From contig RPFO01001137.1 of assembly GCA_009746045.1 (NCBI GenBank), forward strand, positions 21,001 to 85,000: 64,000 nucleotides of DNA, in the 5' to 3' direction. Source of the DNA: Mesostigma viride (Eukaryota > Streptophyta > Mesostigmatophyceae > Mesostigmatales > Mesostigmataceae). Under the pieces are notes generated by a model. It saw only the letters and a list, made by a program, of their open reading frames with translations. It was not told the origin of the DNA and searched no databases. The position numbers were made by a program, and so were the translations under genes. Numbering within the stretch: the first letter of the stretch is position 1; the number at the start of each line of letters is the position of its first letter. Positions 1 to 12,775 of this stretch are shown here, in pieces.

Positions 1-114
1 GCTTGGACTGCTATGCTGAACAAGAAGAGGTGGAAGACGATTGTCCAGGCTCACACGCAAGCCCCTGTGGGCCAGCCCCCTCCCCCCAAGAGGAAGGGGC
101 GCTTTGCTGCATGA
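1..114 (+). CDS. C-terminal tail of an unidentified reading frame (partial)
   Basis: Frame 1 is open from the first base to a TGA at 112-114, giving 37 residues rich in lysine, arginine and proline, including a basic PPPPKRKGR stretch near the end. The start lies left of the window. I do not recognise a family. The position directly upstream of a retrotransposon terminus at base 260 and the basic tail would suit either a transposon protein or a host exon. Bases 115-259 hold no further coding signal that I can see. Confidence 0.3.
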   Translation, partial: AWTAMLNKKRWKTIVQAHTQAPVGQPPPPKRKGRFAA

Positions 115-259
115 GTATAGAGTAGCTAGGGTTTTCTCGATTAGATTAGCTTAGAGTTAGATTATAGCCGATCGGTTTCGCGGCTTCGCCCACCGGCTCC
201 ATCCATCCAGCAAGGGAATATGTGCTACATGATCTCCCAACGGAGTCATGTTATAATTT

Positions 260-713
260 AATCGTGGTTCTCTGGACATATTTTCTTTAAAGTGAGATGG
301 AAGGGTTCCTAGCCGCTATAGCTAGGTTGTTGTGTTCACGTGACATCCCTTTTGAGGCCGGTGCGGCCTGATCCGGATCAATCGGGGCCAAAACTTTGGC
401 CATGCAGTTTTTCTTGGCCAGGTGGCACGTTGAGATATAAACCAAACCTGCCACTGTCTAGGTTTCTTGGCTAATGGCGTAGTAGCTAGTGGCTAGTGGC
501 TAGTGGCTAGATCTAGATTCCTTCTCTCACGCAATATGTGACCTAATAGCCCCGGCAGCCTTACGTAAGCTGCCGGCAATTAGAACGCCACATTGCGTCA
601 TTTGTTCAGACGCAACATTTGCGTGGCGAAAAAATGCCGTCCGGGCCAAGGGCGCATGACACGCAAAAAAGGATAAAAACAAACCCACCTATAGCTAAGG
701 TCGGCCTCTTTTC
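260..713 (+). repeat. Split direct repeat A1 (left terminus)
   Basis: About 454 bp almost identical to 9386-9833, starting AATCGTGGTTCTCTG and ending at GGTCGGCCTCTTTTC. Small differences include a triplicated CTAGTGG motif near 484-508 that is absent from the right copy. Confidence 0.9.
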
Positions 714-1065
714 TTTTCACGAGGGCGGCGACAGCAAGCCAGGGGAAACGAACCTCTGGTTTGACGAACCTGTACTGTCGGAGCCATTTTTGGCCCTGAG
801 CAGCAATGCCGAACGGGGGCGCAAGGCTACAGCAGGGCAGGCAGCGCGCGGGGAGGACGGGACGCCCACACCGCGGGCTGCTGCCGCCAGTCACGCGCCA
901 GTCGCCTAGCTTCAGCGCCAAAAAGAATTAAGCAGCTCGCCACTCTGCTCGCCAAGTGCATCAGCCCCGCAGAGGCGGTGGGGGCAGTCGAGCAGGTCTT
1001 CGGTGCCGAGGACTGGGTGACGGACGCCAGCTCGATCGTGGAGCTCGAGCCAGCTGAAGTCTGTC

Positions 1066-1875
1066 GTGCAGTTGCTGGCCGATCACGTTGATGTTGGCGA
1101 CGTGTTGGACGCACGTGACCCAAACGGAACGTTGGTGGCAAAACTGCTGGCCGTGGCAGATCTCGCGGCGGACGAGGAGGAGGATCAGGCGCTGCCACCA
1201 ACGACACCTGCGCAGCGAAAAATGGCCAAGCCGAAAGGCGCGGCCAAGGTTTCGGCAGGTGGGGGGGCTGTCGGAAAGGAAATGAGGGCGAGGTTGGCGA
1301 CATTCGTTGGGGCACCTCCGGAAACCGAAAATCAGGACGACGAGGAGGACGAGGAGGGGGAGGTCGCAGCCGAGAAATTCATGCAAGGTTTGAAGGCAGC
1401 GCTGGGAGGAATGGAGGGGGCGGGAAGCCACTTCAAGGCCTCGAAAGGGGTGGCGCTGCCAAGCCGAGCCAAGAGCGTGAAATATCGGGTTTCGGAGCGG
1501 GTGCTGCCGGGGGTGTTGGAGGACGCCAGCGACAATGGGATGGGAATCCGGTCGTGGGTCATGACGGTAAAGCCTGGAAATTGGCGGAACATGGAGAACA
1601 GGAAAATTGTCATGAACATTGCATTGGCCATGGACACCCTTCTCAAGGAGCTGGGCTCAGCAGCCGGGGAGCTTGTGGGCATGGAGTACCTAATGAGGGT
1701 GGTGGCGGCCTTGCTGCAGGTGGAGGGGCAAGGAGGGGGGGGGTGGAAGGTGGCCAGCCACCTCCTGCCATTGGGGGAGGAGGCTGCACTGTCAGCCACC
1801 CCGGCTGTCAAGGCAGCTCTCCAAACTGCCATCCTCTTGGACAAGCTCAGCAAGGCTCAACAAGTAGGGAAATAG
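1066..1875 (+). pseudogene. gag-like protein of the PAT-like element
   Basis: An open frame of about 269 codons ends at TAG 1873-1875. The product has an acidic linker (DDEEDEEGE near residue 92) and an alanine/leucine-rich helical C-terminal half; no zinc knuckle is visible. The first codon at 1066 is GTG, and the preceding about 150 bases read as a plausible helical N-terminal part in another frame (from about 900), so a frameshift near 1065 probably separates it from the true start. The assignment to gag rests on its position in front of the reverse transcriptase, not on a recognised family. Confidence 0.5.
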
Positions 1876-2029
1876 AATCCCAGCGGGACCGCTCCCTTTT
1901 CCCGCTGCCATACCCACTTAGGCCAGCGTACACCGCGTGGGGCAGGGTGAGATCGGCACGCCGGCGACAGCGTGCCACGCGCCGCCACCGCGAGTACACA
2001 CTGCAATGCAAGGTAGTGCGTTGGCTTAA

Positions 2030-4705
2030 TTGGCTGTGGGGGGGGGGCAAGACCCTCCTCCTAACCCTAGAGGGGCGTGCTCTAAGGGGAGGGAGGAGGC
2101 CCTTGCGAGGGTCAAGAGGCACTGCACCTGGCACAGTCGCCGCGTAGGGGGCGTTGCGACAGGCCAGGAGCAAGAAGGTGCTGATGCAATATATGGGAAG
2201 CAGAATAAGTATGAACAACTGCGCGCGGACGCGGTGAGTCTACCAAAGGCGGAGGTGGCGGGGAAGGCACGGCTGCTCGACCTGTTGTTGGCTATGCGGC
2301 CGAGCTGGCGGGAGATATATGCCAGCGAAGAGAACTGCATCAAGCCAGCGGTCGTGGCGAGCGCAAAGTATTGGAATGTGCCCAAGCCCAGCCGGGGATG
2401 CTCCATGGCTGAATGGGGCAAGCTCATGAGCCGGGCAGCGGGCGTGGGCATGGTGGCGTTCCGGGAGAGGCGGCCCAAGTGGGTGGATGGCTGCTTTGGA
2501 GTGGCCAAGGGGGTGGGTGAGCTTCGGTTCATCGTCAACAGGAAGCTGGGCAACCTGCTGTGGGTGGACCCCCCCAAGATCCTGCTACCCCACCTGGGCA
2601 TCCTCGTGGAGGTCTACATCAAGGCTGGTGCTACTGCGCCAAGAGCGACCTCGTGTCATACTACTATTCCATCGAGGTGCCCGAGTGGTGGTGGGACTAC
2701 CAAGGGCTTCCTAGTGTGTGGTCGACTAGCGTAGGTCTGGCAGGGCCCAGGCGGAAGGTGTGGCCCGTGCTCAAGGTGCTGGCCATGGGACATTCCCATG
2801 CGGTGGCGCTGGGGGAGGCCATCCATGAGATGGTGCTCTACATGACCGGTGCCCTGGATCCGAGGCGCCAGGTCAACTACCTCTCAAGCGCAGGTGAGCT
2901 CACCTTGGTGCGCGACGAGTGTGGCCAGCCACTGCGCTTGGCCATCGAGTACAAGGAGGAGCGCGCCGGGGAGCTTCAGATTGACCTGGAAAACCCCCCT
3001 GCCCCCATGCTGTCCATCACCATTGATGACTTGGTGGCCAGCAACGGGCGGACCTGCGAGGCGGTGAACCAGCTCATCACGCGCGCTATTGAGGAAGGCT
3101 ACCTCCCTAACAACCTTGTGCCGTCTAAGGAGAAGACTAAGATGGCGAGCCTGGAAGGGGACGAGCTAGAAGCCCTAGGGGTGGTGCACCGACGGAACGG
3201 CGTGCTGGAACCAACGGTCAAGCAGCTCAACCTTGTGATCGCCCACACGCAGGCTATACTCACTCGAGGCCGAGCTACGGCCGAGGGGCTGGCTGCCGTC
3301 TTGGGGCGGTGGTTGTGGCTGCAGATGTTAAGCCGCAGCTGCTTGTCCATTTGGCAGCAATGTTTCAAATTCATCAGCCTGCAAGGGTGGGGGCAGCGAT
3401 CCTGGGTGCTGTGGGCCGGGGTGCGGGAGGAGTTAGAGTGTGCCCTGGCCTTGGCTCCCATGCTAAGGGTTGACCGAAGCGCACCTTTGGCCCGTGAGGT
3501 GGTTGCATCTGACGCGTCCACCTACGGGCAAGGTGTCGTGTACGCAACCATGGAGCCGGGCGATGTGACGGAGCTGGCGAGGGCACGAGAGGTGCGGGGG
3601 TACCCGACTTTGCTCATACCAAGTGAGGTGGCCTACGCTGGCCCTAGGCCACTGAGCGCGCGGGCGCAACAAGCAATCACTAGCCAGCAATGGCGGGTTG
3701 GGGTCCGGAGTCGTTGGCGGGATCCGGGGATGCACATCAACGAGAAGGAGGTGCGGGCTGCAGTGAAGGGCGTGGAGAGGAGTGCGCGCAGCTTGGCAAA
3801 CCGAGGCAAGCGGGTGGTGAGGTTGGTGGACTCCACCGCGGCGTTGGGCTGCTTGGCTAAGGGGCGGTCCTCATCCCACAAGCTCAACAAGCAGTGCCGC
3901 CGCTTGTGCGCGCTGACCCTCGCCACGGGGAGTCGTTCCCAGTGGGTGTGGACGCCGAGTGCACTTCAACCAGCCGATGGCGTTTCTCGCGGCCAATCCA
4001 TGGCGACTTTCTTGGCAGGCTGGGTGCGCGACCTGACCGCGGAAGGCATCCATCCTAACCCGGGGCCCCCTGCACCTGTTAGCTACCTTCCATTGCTAGA
4101 GGGGAAAGTAAAGCCGGCTACTTTGCTGGCCTACCGTCGTGGTCTTGATTCCCTCTTGACTTGGTGGGAGGCTGGTGGGCGGGCGGACGGGTCATCGTCA
4201 CGAGCTGACACCCTTGAGGAGACATTTTGTGCGTATGTCGCCTGGGCTCATTTTCGGGGATACAGCCGCCAGATGTGTGTCAATGCCTTGATGGGGTTGC
4301 AACTTTATTATCCCGGTATGGTGAAGCGGCACATGGGACTTGGCCCGTGGCGTCCTCGCTGGGTGGAAAACACTTGTGCCCCCCCGTGCCCCTCCTCCCA
4401 TTCCATGGGAGGCGGCGTTTGCACTTGCCAGCACGATGGTCGATCATGCAAGGTCAGCACCTTGCGGGCCTGCTGGTGGTCATCGTGTTCTGCCATTACC
4501 TGCGAGTCTCGGAGGCGCTGAACCTCCGTGTTGGCCATGTGCGCCTCCAGCCTGACGTTCGGCTTGGGCCGGCTCAACGGGGCGCCCTACTGTTGAGGTC
4601 TATATATACCAAGACCTCTAAGGGCAAGACTCAGTCAGTGGTGGTAGAAGATGTGATGTCTGAAACCATCCTCCGTCACATCAGTCCGGCGCCGCGCCTT
4701 GCACA
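2030..4705 (+). pseudogene. Reverse transcriptase - RNase H - tyrosine recombinase (N-terminal part), frameshifted
   Basis: The reading starts in frame 2 (2030 to about 2625), moves to frame 1 (about 2625-4330), briefly to frame 2 (about 4345-4445) and then frame 3 (about 4450-4705), so at least three frameshifts are needed. The reverse transcriptase shows LRFIVNRKLGN, a palm motif A region DLVSYYYSIEVPEW and the ITIDD catalytic box near 3022-3036. RNase H follows: DAS near 3510, INEKEV near 3738, VDSTAALG near 3828 and PADGVSR near 3972 mark the D-E-D-D set. The recombinase begins after a VKPATLLAYRRGL stretch (about 4110) and keeps the first catalytic arginine in LRVSEALNLR near 4500. This is the DIRS-type order. 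The recombinase stops abruptly near 4705 where foreign DNA begins. Confidence 0.8.
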
Positions 4706-5686
4706 CCCCGGTAATTCCCGCGCGAAAGTTGACGAAATTCGGTGCGCGCGTGCAATGTTGACTGAAATTCGGTGTGCACGGCTATGGTGACGCGAAAATT
4801 TATTGCGAGCTGATTACGCAACCATTTTGGACGTTATTTCGCTTGTTCGGACGTTGATTACATAAGGAAAAGTATCGTACATTAAAAAACCTGAAAAACA
4901 GTTTCTTTTTTTTCTGCAGCGAGGGCACGTGGGCAGCAGGCGGGCGTTTTGCACACCAACCGGCCCGACCCGTGTGTGTGCAAGGTAAAACACAGACAGG
5001 AAAAACATGCTCTCGGCTGTCATGAACACATTCTACCAGTTCCTAACATCATTTCAAAGAAACCCAGCGATGGATTTCCCTTAATTTTGCGTTTCCGATT
5101 TTTACGCCCCTTCCGCGAAAAAGTGAGAATTATAGGAGCGCTGACAGGGGCAACACTGCATGTCGTGCTTTTAATCGCTTTTACGTCTTTTCTTGCAGCT
5201 ATATGACTTCCCTTGGGCGCAGCAACATCGCCCGGTGTTTATCCTGCGGGCGGGGCTTGCTGGCCCCGTCCGGAGTGTGCTCGGGGTGCGGGAAAAACCA
5301 CAGCTACTGGTTTATAACGTCGACAACCCCCCATTTTCTGGTCATTAACCGGCGTATTCTTGTGGTTTAAGCTTCCGGCGACGGGCGAAAAGAGCTCTTA
5401 CCATGACGGCATGCTCTGGGGAGGCGTTCCGAGAAGGACTGGGGCGGGCAGGCAAATTTACACGCGACAGTGCCCGCACGTCGCCTGCGCACCCCGGCGT
5501 ACAAGGCAAAGCGCAGTGTTTCCCTCCTGGACGGCCCATCGCTGCCTTTGCCGGGCGGCATGTTGGGGAGGCGGCTCCTTCTTCCTTTCTTACCGCCCGT
5601 TTCATAGTTCATACCCCGTGAGTTTCCCAACGGAGGCGTGTTAATGATGAGCGGCTGCATGCATGAATGAACGGGTGTATGAATGA

Positions 5687-7221
5687 GGGAGGGGGGGAGG
5701 GAGGGAGGGAGGGAGGGAGGGAGGGAGGGAGGGAGGGAGGGAGGGAGGGAGGGAGGGAGGGAGGGAGGGAGGGAGGGAGGGAGGGAGGGAGGGAGGGAGG
5801 GAGGGAGGGAGGGAGGGAGGGAGGGAGGGAGGGAGGGAGGGAGGAGGGAGGGAGGGAGGAGGGAGGGAGGGAGGAGGGAGGGAGGGAGGGAGGGAGGGAG
5901 GGAGGGAGGGAGGGAGGGAGGAGGGAGGAGGGAGGGAGGGAGGGAGGGAGGGAGGGAGGGAGGGAGGGAGGGAGGGAGGGAGGGAGGAGGGGGAGGAGGG
6001 AGGGAGGGAGGGAGGGAGGGAGGAGGGAGGGAGGGAGGGAGGGAGGGAGGGAGGGAGGAGGGAGGAGGAGGGAGGGAGGGAGGGAGGGAGGGAGGAGGGA
6101 GGAGGGAGGGAGGGAGGGAGGGAGGGGGAGAGGGAGGGAGGGAGAGGAGGGAGGGAGGGAGGGAGGAGGGAGGGAGGGAGGGAGGGAGGGAGGGAGGGAG
6201 GGAGGGAGGGAGGGAGGGAGGAGGGAGGGAGGGAGGGAGGGAGGGAGGAGGGAGGGAGGGAGGGAGGGAGGAGGGAGGGAGGGAGGGAGGGAGGGAGGGA
6301 GGAGGGAGGGAGGGAGGGAGGGAGGGAGGGAGGGAGGGAGGGAGGAGGGAGGAGGGAGGGAGGGAGGGAGGGAGGAGGGAGGGAGGGAGGGAGGGAGGGA
6401 GGGAGGGAGGGAGGGAGGGGGAGGGAGGGAGGGAGGAGGGAGGAGGGAGGGAGGGAGGGAGGGAGGGAGGGAGGGAGGGAGGAGGGAGGAGGGAGGAGGG
6501 AGGGAGGGAGGAGGGAGGGAGGGAGGGAGGGAGGGAGGAGGGAGGGAGGGAGGGAGGGAGGAGGGAGGGAGGGAGGGAGGGAGGGAGGGAGGGAGGGAGG
6601 GAGGGAGGGAGGAGGAGGGAGGGAGGGAGGGAGGAGGGAGGGAGGGAGGGAGGGAGGAGGGAGGGAGGGAGGGAGGGAGGGAGGGAGGGAGGGAGGGAGG
6701 AGGGAGGGAGGGAGGGAGGAGGGAGGGAGGGAGGGAGGGAGGGAGGGAGGGAGGGAGGGAGGGAGGAGGAGGGAGGGAGGGAGGGAGGGAGGGAGGGAGG
6801 GAGGGAGGAGGAGGGAGGAGGGAGGGAGGGAGGGAGGGAGGGAGGGAGGGAGGGAGGAGGGAGGGAGGGAGGGAGGGAGGGAGGGAGGGAGGGAGGAGGG
6901 AGGGAGGGAGGGAGGGAGGGAGGGAGGGAGGGAGGGAGGAGGGAGGGAGGGAGGGAGGGAGGGAGGGAGGGAGGGAGGGAGGGAGGGAGGAGGGAGGGAG
7001 GGAGGGAGGGAGGGAGGGAGGGAGGAGGAGGGAGGGAGGGAGGGAGGGAGGGAGGGAGGGAGGGAGGGAGGGAGGGAGGGAGGGAGGGAGGGAGGAGGGA
7101 GGGAGGGAGGAGGGAGGGAGGGAGGGAGGGAGGGAGGGAGGGAGGGAGGGAGGAGGGAGGGAGGGAGGGAGGGAGGGAGGGAGGGAGGGAGGGAGGGAGG
7201 GAGGGAGGGAGGGAGGGAGGG
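5687..7221. repeat. (GGGA)n array, about 1.5 kb
   Basis: Almost uninterrupted GGGA tetramers on the plus strand, with scattered GGA trimers that shift the phase. The purine/pyrimidine strand split is near total and guanine runs recur every four bases, so triplex or quadruplex forms are plausible. The long frames it opens on both strands (Gly-Arg-Glu rich and Leu-Pro-Ser rich) are artefacts. Confidence 0.97.
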
Positions 7222-7447
<226 letters not shown>

Positions 7448-7494
7448 TTCTCTGCTTAGGCGTTGGAGCACACGCATGCACTGGAGGAAGGGGG

Positions 7495-7728
7495 TGATGA
7501 AAACCCAGACCAACTGTCGCACCCACCCCTCCACCTTCACCAAGCGTAAGGCCAAGCGTGCCATGGGGGTAGGGTAGCTGACGCAAGTCACCAACGTCAG
7601 GGTGCTCACCAGGCTGGTGGATGAGAAGATGGGGGGCAGGCCCCTGTCAGATGCAGAGAAGAAGAAAAGGAAAAGGATGCAGCAGGGCCGTGAGAACGTG
7701 CCCCCGGGTGTGGCATTAGCCACTATAT
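7495..7728 (+). pseudogene. Lysine/arginine-rich coding relic
   Basis: From an ATG at 7495 one frame reads 26 codons to a TAG at 7573-7575 and then continues open for another 50 codons to a TAG near 7728. The second part has a basic run, [16 protein letters not shown]. Composition and context suggest the tail of a transposon-encoded protein with one nonsense codon, but I do not recognise the family. Confidence 0.3.
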
Positions 7729-7875
7729 AGCTAGCTAGCTGGCTAGAGCTGTGTTATTAATGCATTGTACTATAGGCATGTGCCCCCAAGTATGCCTTCC
7801 TGCATTGTCAATATGATGCATAATGTAATGATGTGTTGTTTGGAACCTTCTGTACACCAAGGTGGAATGATTGCC

Positions 7876-8640
7876 ATGAAACCCTTGGAAGAACAATAGA
7901 AAGCTGCTTTTTCTGTGGTATTTATGCTAGCATCTGTCACCAGTTTGTTATCCAACCAGCCTGAAGCTTTGTGGGCAGGCTGCATAAGATGTGTTTCGAA
8001 CATGTGCCAAGTTCCAGGTCCAACTGAGTTCATTTGATGTCATTATATATGCACATGTGTGATGAAACCCTTGAAAAACCATGAAAAACTGCATTTTTGT
8101 GGTATTTATGCTAGCATTTGTCACCAGTTTGTCATCCAACCAGCCTGAAGCTTTGTGGGCAGGCTGCATGGGATGTGTTTCGAACATGTGCCAAGTCCCA
8201 GGTCCAACTGAGTTCATTTGATGTCATTATATATGCAAATGTGTGATGAAACCCTCGGAAAACCCTGAAAAACTGCATTTTTGTGGTGTTTATGCTAGCA
8301 TCTGTCACCAATTTGTCATCCAACCAGCCTGAAACTTTGTGGTCATGCTGCATGGGATGTGTTTAGAACATATGCAAAGTTCCACGCCCAACTGAGTTCA
8401 TTTGGTGTCATTATATATGCATATGTGTGATGAAACCCTTGGAAAACCCTGAAAAACTGCATTTTGGGGGTATTTATGCTAGCATCTGTCACCATTTTGT
8501 GATCCAACCAGCCTGAAACTTTGTGGGCATGCTGCATGGGATGTGTTTATAACATGTGCAAAGTTCCAGGCCCAACTGAGTTCATTTGATGTCATTATAT
8601 ACGCATACATGCCAGAAAGTGCTGAAAAATCGGTATTTTT
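7876..8640. repeat. 184-bp tandem satellite, about four units
   Basis: Units begin ATGAAACCCT at 7876, 8062, 8246 and 8430, giving spacings of 186, 184 and 184, with a fifth decayed partial unit after about 8613. Each unit carries TTTATGCTAGCAT, CCAACCAGCCTGAA and CATTATATATGC. Divergence between units is visible, so the array is not recent. Bases 8641-8835 show no further feature. Confidence 0.93.
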
Positions 8641-8835
8641 ATGCTAGCAAATGTCACCATGTTACCATGCTGCCGACTCCCAAAAAATTATTTGACCACA
8701 TGCCACCATAAGATATCTGATTAGGCACCTTGGTGCCAAATTTGAGGCCAAACTAATCATTAGCCTATCCTAGAATAATTTTCAGGGTGGAAAAATGGCT
8801 TTTTGGAATGATGTGGTCACTGCATCGCAGGTACT

Positions 8836-9345
8836 GAAGCACGCTCGATCGGGAGGCCGTGTTCCATTTCACCGACCCGCAATTCAGGCGCATTTGGCAG
8901 GCCGGATGCAACTCAGGCCTTGGGGGTCGCCCAGATTTTCACTATTCACGGGCTGCGGCATGGGGGTGCCACTCATGATTTCCTCGCGGGTCGCAGCATG
9001 GGGGACATCCAGGGCCGGGGGCGCTGGCTTAGCAGCTCCACGGTCGCCCATTATGTGGGCTTGCACCGCAGTTTGGAGGTGGAGTTTCCTGAGGTTCTTC
9101 TTCGGGCCATGGCCGCCTGCCCCCCTCGGGCCTGGCAGGCTATTTTGAAATTGCCCTCCACCTATTTTGGTTGTTCATTTCTATGTCATTATGCTATAGG
9201 TTCTTTGCGGCCCCTGGCATGGATCGCCAGGGAGGGATATAAGGGTAAGCCTAAGGCTAGCCTTTGCCAAGCAATAAGTGTTCCCATGAGCATCGGCGGC
9301 CGGGATGTGGCCTGCCTTTTGTATGTGCTCCACTCATTGTTTTAA
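8836..9345 (+). pseudogene. Tyrosine recombinase, C-terminal catalytic part
   Basis: Frame 3 opens after a TGA at 8833-8835 and reads FTDPQFRRIWQAGCN. At the GGGGG run (8922-8926) the similarity moves to frame 1, which continues with FTIHGLRHGGATHDFLAG, then GRW and AHYVG. These supply the H-x-x-R pair (HGLR), the later H/W position and the nucleophilic tyrosine of the family. Together with the arginine in the upstream fragment they complete the recombinase active site, but the gene is broken by the 4.1-kb insert and by a one-base frameshift. The frame stays open to a TAA at 9343-9345; the real C-terminus is probably near 9150. Confidence 0.85.
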
Positions 9346-9385
9346 TATAAAGAGTCTGGTTACCCTGGAGTTCCACGGTTAATAG
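9284..9385 (+). repeat. Split direct repeat B1
   Basis: About 100 bp starting CCATGAGCATCGGCGGCCGG and ending TTAATAGAAT. It is repeated at 9834-9946 with A2 between the two copies. Confidence 0.88.
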
Positions 9386-9833
9386 AATCGTGGTTCTCTG
9401 AACATATTTTCTTGATAGTGAGATGGAAGGGTTTCTAGCCGCTATAGCTAGGTTATTGTGTTCACGTGACATCCCTTTTGAGGCCGGTGCGGCCTGATCC
9501 GGATCAGTCGGGGCCAAAACTTTGGCCATGCAGTTTTTCTTGGCCAGGTGGCAGGAGCTACGTTGAGATATAATAAACCAAACCTGCCACTGTCTAGGTT
9601 TCTTGGCTAATGGCGTAGTGATTAACTAGATCTAGATTCCTTCTCTCACGCAATATGTGACCTAATATAGCCCCGGCAGCCTTACGTAAGCTGCCGGCAA
9701 TTAGAACGCCACATTGCGTCATTTGTTCAGACGCAACATTTGCGTGGCGAAAAATGCCGTCCGGGCCAAGGGCGCATGACACGCAAAAAAGGATAAAAAC
9801 AAACCCACCTATAGCTAAGGTCGGCCTCTTTTC
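9386..9833 (+). repeat. Split direct repeat A2
   Basis: Near-identical copy of the left terminus 260-713. Its first bases overlap the end of B1, sharing AAT at the junction. The overlap of A and B sequences is what a circular intermediate would use for recombination. Confidence 0.9.
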
Positions 9834-9946
9834 CCATGAGCATCGGCGGCCGGGATATGGCCTGCCTTTTGTATGTGCTCCACCACTCATGGTTTAATTA
9901 ATAAAGAGTCCAGATGGTTACCCTGGAGTTCCACGGTTAATAGAAT
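9834..9946 (+). repeat. Split direct repeat B2 (right terminus)
   Basis: Second copy of B, ending TTAATAGAAT at 9946, where similarity to B1 stops. It differs from B1 by a few small indels, for example CACCACTCATGG against CACTCATTG. The piggyBac element starts 12 bases further on. Confidence 0.88.
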
Positions 9947-10334
9947 TTGATTTAATTTTAACCCCTAAATGGTATTGCGGCCGATTTTCCGCCAAAAATC
10001 GAGTTCCAGCCGATGCATCGGCCCCTTCTCGGGGGACCAGATGCCGCGAAATCTATGTATTGAGAATTAGGAAAAGTTTAGCTGAGAAGATCGAAAGTTT
10101 ATTATAAGTTTCTTCACAGCGTGGTACTAGGGTTTGCATACTTTTGACAAAGTTTAACCCATGTTCTGGACCGTCCAAGGTGGGGGGGTATAGGGTTTTT
10201 TGGGTCGTTTTGGGTGCAGTCGGTACCGACATACGACGCAAAATTCACGTTCGCACGTGATTTTACTGTGTGACATGCAGCCTGTGCATGGCTGCCGCGC
10301 CCACGACCATGGCAGCCGCAGGGCGGCTCATTAG

Positions 10335-12775
10335 GGGCCTTCGAGTTATAGCGTTCCTGCGGTCCTGTTCGGGGCTGACTGGGCAGAGGAGAAATATGGT
10401 GAAAATTATGCGAATGTGCGCATACCGGGGACAGTAACGCGGGTGACACGAGACAAATCGCAGGCATTTTGCTTGTTCGATGGCGATAAAAGGCCGCTCC
10501 CACTCACGAAGGACCAGGTTTTTGAGTATCTGGTGGCTGCTGACGATGTGGGGGATGGTGCTGATGAAATTCCTGGCCCGGCAGAGTCGCGGGAGGCGAC
10601 CCCTGAGGCGGATGAGGTGGAGCAGTCGGACGCTGGGTCTGAGGAGGAATACGAGGAGGAGGAGGAGGATGACGGCAAGGATGATGAGGAGGACATCGAG
10701 GAGTCTCCGGTGAAGAAGCGCAAGCGTTCACGAGCCAAGAAAGCTGCCAATATACCCTCCCGGCGCCAGAGGATCGCTGTGGGCAGAAAGAAAGGCAAGA
10801 AATCGATGGGCGCGCGCGGGAAGAGGAATCTGACCCGGAAGAGGAGGAACATCTGCAAAAGCAGGGCGATGGCGTGGAGGACATGCCTGAGCAGGATGTG
10901 GCCGATCCGGTGCTAAGCGACGATGAGCTTGCTGATGAGGGAAGTGCCTCGGATCCTGCACGAGGGTGGGTTTTGGGGGTGGGAGCACCCGACTACCACG
11001 TGCAGTCTCTGTCGACCAACATTGCCGTCGACGTTGCCATGCCTGTTCCTGAGCAGGCCAAGCTGCCTGGCGGCAACCAGACAAAGTACCAGGAGAGCCC
11101 TGTCGACATCTTTGCTCTGCTGTGGACACGAGATGATGTGCTGGGCCCTATTGTGGAGGAGACCAACAGGTATGCCAACATGAAGCTTGCCACTCTGCCA
11201 CCCCAGGCACGTGAGTGGGCGCCATTGACCATCCATGAGCTGGCCAAGTGGTTGGGCATCCTGGTTACCATGGGCCTTGGGCGCCTGCCTAACGCACAGC
11301 TCTACTTCGTTGACCGCAAGGTGGGCATGGCCACAGCCCCGGGCCTTCAGCACGCCATGCCATTCAAGCGTTTCCAGCAGATCACACGCTTCCTGCACTT
11401 CAGGGACAGTGCCTTCAAGCCAGCCAACACCGACTCCCGCGAGTACCGCCTCTACCAGTTCGAGTGGCTCGAGATCCACCTCAACAAGGCGTACAAGAAG
11501 TACTGCACGCTCGGGGGGAAGTGCGCCATCGACGAGCGCTGTGTGGGCACCGGCCACAAATACTGCATGATTCGCTGCTTCAACCCACTGAAGCCAGCCC
11601 CCTTCCACATCCTGGGGTACTCTGCGTGTGGCCACCCCAGCGGCTACCTGTGGCACTACCACACCTACGACAAGCTGCCGGAGGAGCAGCACACGCTCAA
11701 GGTCGTGCAGCTCCTTGGGGAGACCCTGCCCCACTCCATGGACGTGGCCATGGACAGGTGGTACACCAGCCGGCCAGCCGTGGAGTGGCTGCATGAGCAG
11801 GGCCACAACGTGGTCGGCACGGTTGTGCCCAACCGCAGGGGCATCCCCTGGGCTGAGCTCAAGATGCTCATCCCCAAGGGCAAGGCACTCAAGCAGGGCT
11901 TCTACGCGTGGGCAGTGCACGAGGAGACGGGGCTGCAGGCGCTTGTGTGGATGGACCGCAAGCTCGTGTACCTGCTGCAGAAGGGGTATGGCCTGCAGGA
12001 GATCATGGTGGACCGCCATGGCGGGCGTGGCAATGCCAGGGTGAACGTCCCAGCACCGTCAGCCGTCCCCAACTACTGGTCATGCTACAAAGCAGTCGAC
12101 CTGTTTGACCAGCTGGCTGCCGAATACGACGTGGGCAAGGCCCTGGTGAGCAAGGTGTGGTGGCACAGGGCCTTTGGGGCCCACCTGGTGAATGCCATCA
12201 CCAATGCATACCTGCTGATGACCTTTGTCAACCGTTCACAGTCGATCGATCCTGCATGAGCCACTACACCTTCCTCAGTGTCACTGCTGGCAGATCAGCT
12301 GGGCAGCAACAAGTGGCCAGGGGCGCCTGCCCCTGTGAGGCAGCTCACCCTCATCCCACTCAGGGAGGGACGGTTTGATGGCAACCACCAGGCCCAGCGC
12401 ATTCCATTCGCGGTCGAGGCCGACTGCGCGGTCTGCGCTGCCACAACCACCACCGGCGATCGCAAGCGCACAAGCTCGTGGTGCCCAGAGTGTGACATTG
12501 CCCTGTGCAGCAGCGTGGAGTACCCGTGCTTCCAGATTTTCCACTCAGGCCGAGTGCCAGGGATGGACGAGATCGAGGGGGAGCCAGCACCTGACCCCAG
12601 GCACTCCAAGCCACTCACCCAGAAGGGCGTGAGGGGGAGGGAGTGGTTGGCGGTGAGGCAGACCCGCGCAGGGGCAACGCCTGGTTCCACCCTGCAAGGG
12701 AATGCTAGGAAGGCCTGGCTGAAGGCCCACTGCCCCATCAACAAGAACAAGAACAAGAACAAGAAGAAGAAGTAG
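10335..12775 (+). pseudogene. piggyBac transposase, frameshifted and with an internal stop
   Basis: The N-terminal part (frame 3, open from 10335, no in-frame ATG visible) is acidic and then strongly basic, with a nuclear-localisation-like KKRKRSRAKK. A frameshift in the GCGCGCGCGGG run near 10805-10817 leads to frame 2, where another acidic stretch precedes the DDE_Tnp_1_7 core (10874-12259). Candidate catalytic aspartates, counted from the ATG at 10874, are D220 (AIDERCVG), D294 (AMDRWYTS) and D409 (VDLFDQ). A TGA at 12257-12259 ends this frame, but the same frame continues to 12775 with the expected C-terminal cysteine-rich zinc domain (CAVC, CPEC, CSS, CFQIFH) and a lysine-rich tail. One nonsense codon and one frameshift make this copy inactive unless both are read through. 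Confidence 0.85.

Noticed and set aside
5199-5346. Possible exon after TTTCTTGCAG reading about 48 codons to TAA
   Set aside because: No partner exons or recognisable family, and it lies inside the insertion; support too weak.
5687-7221. Very long open frames (over 500 codons) on both strands
   Set aside because: They are produced by an uninterrupted GGGA tetramer repeat and have no start context, splice pattern or family.
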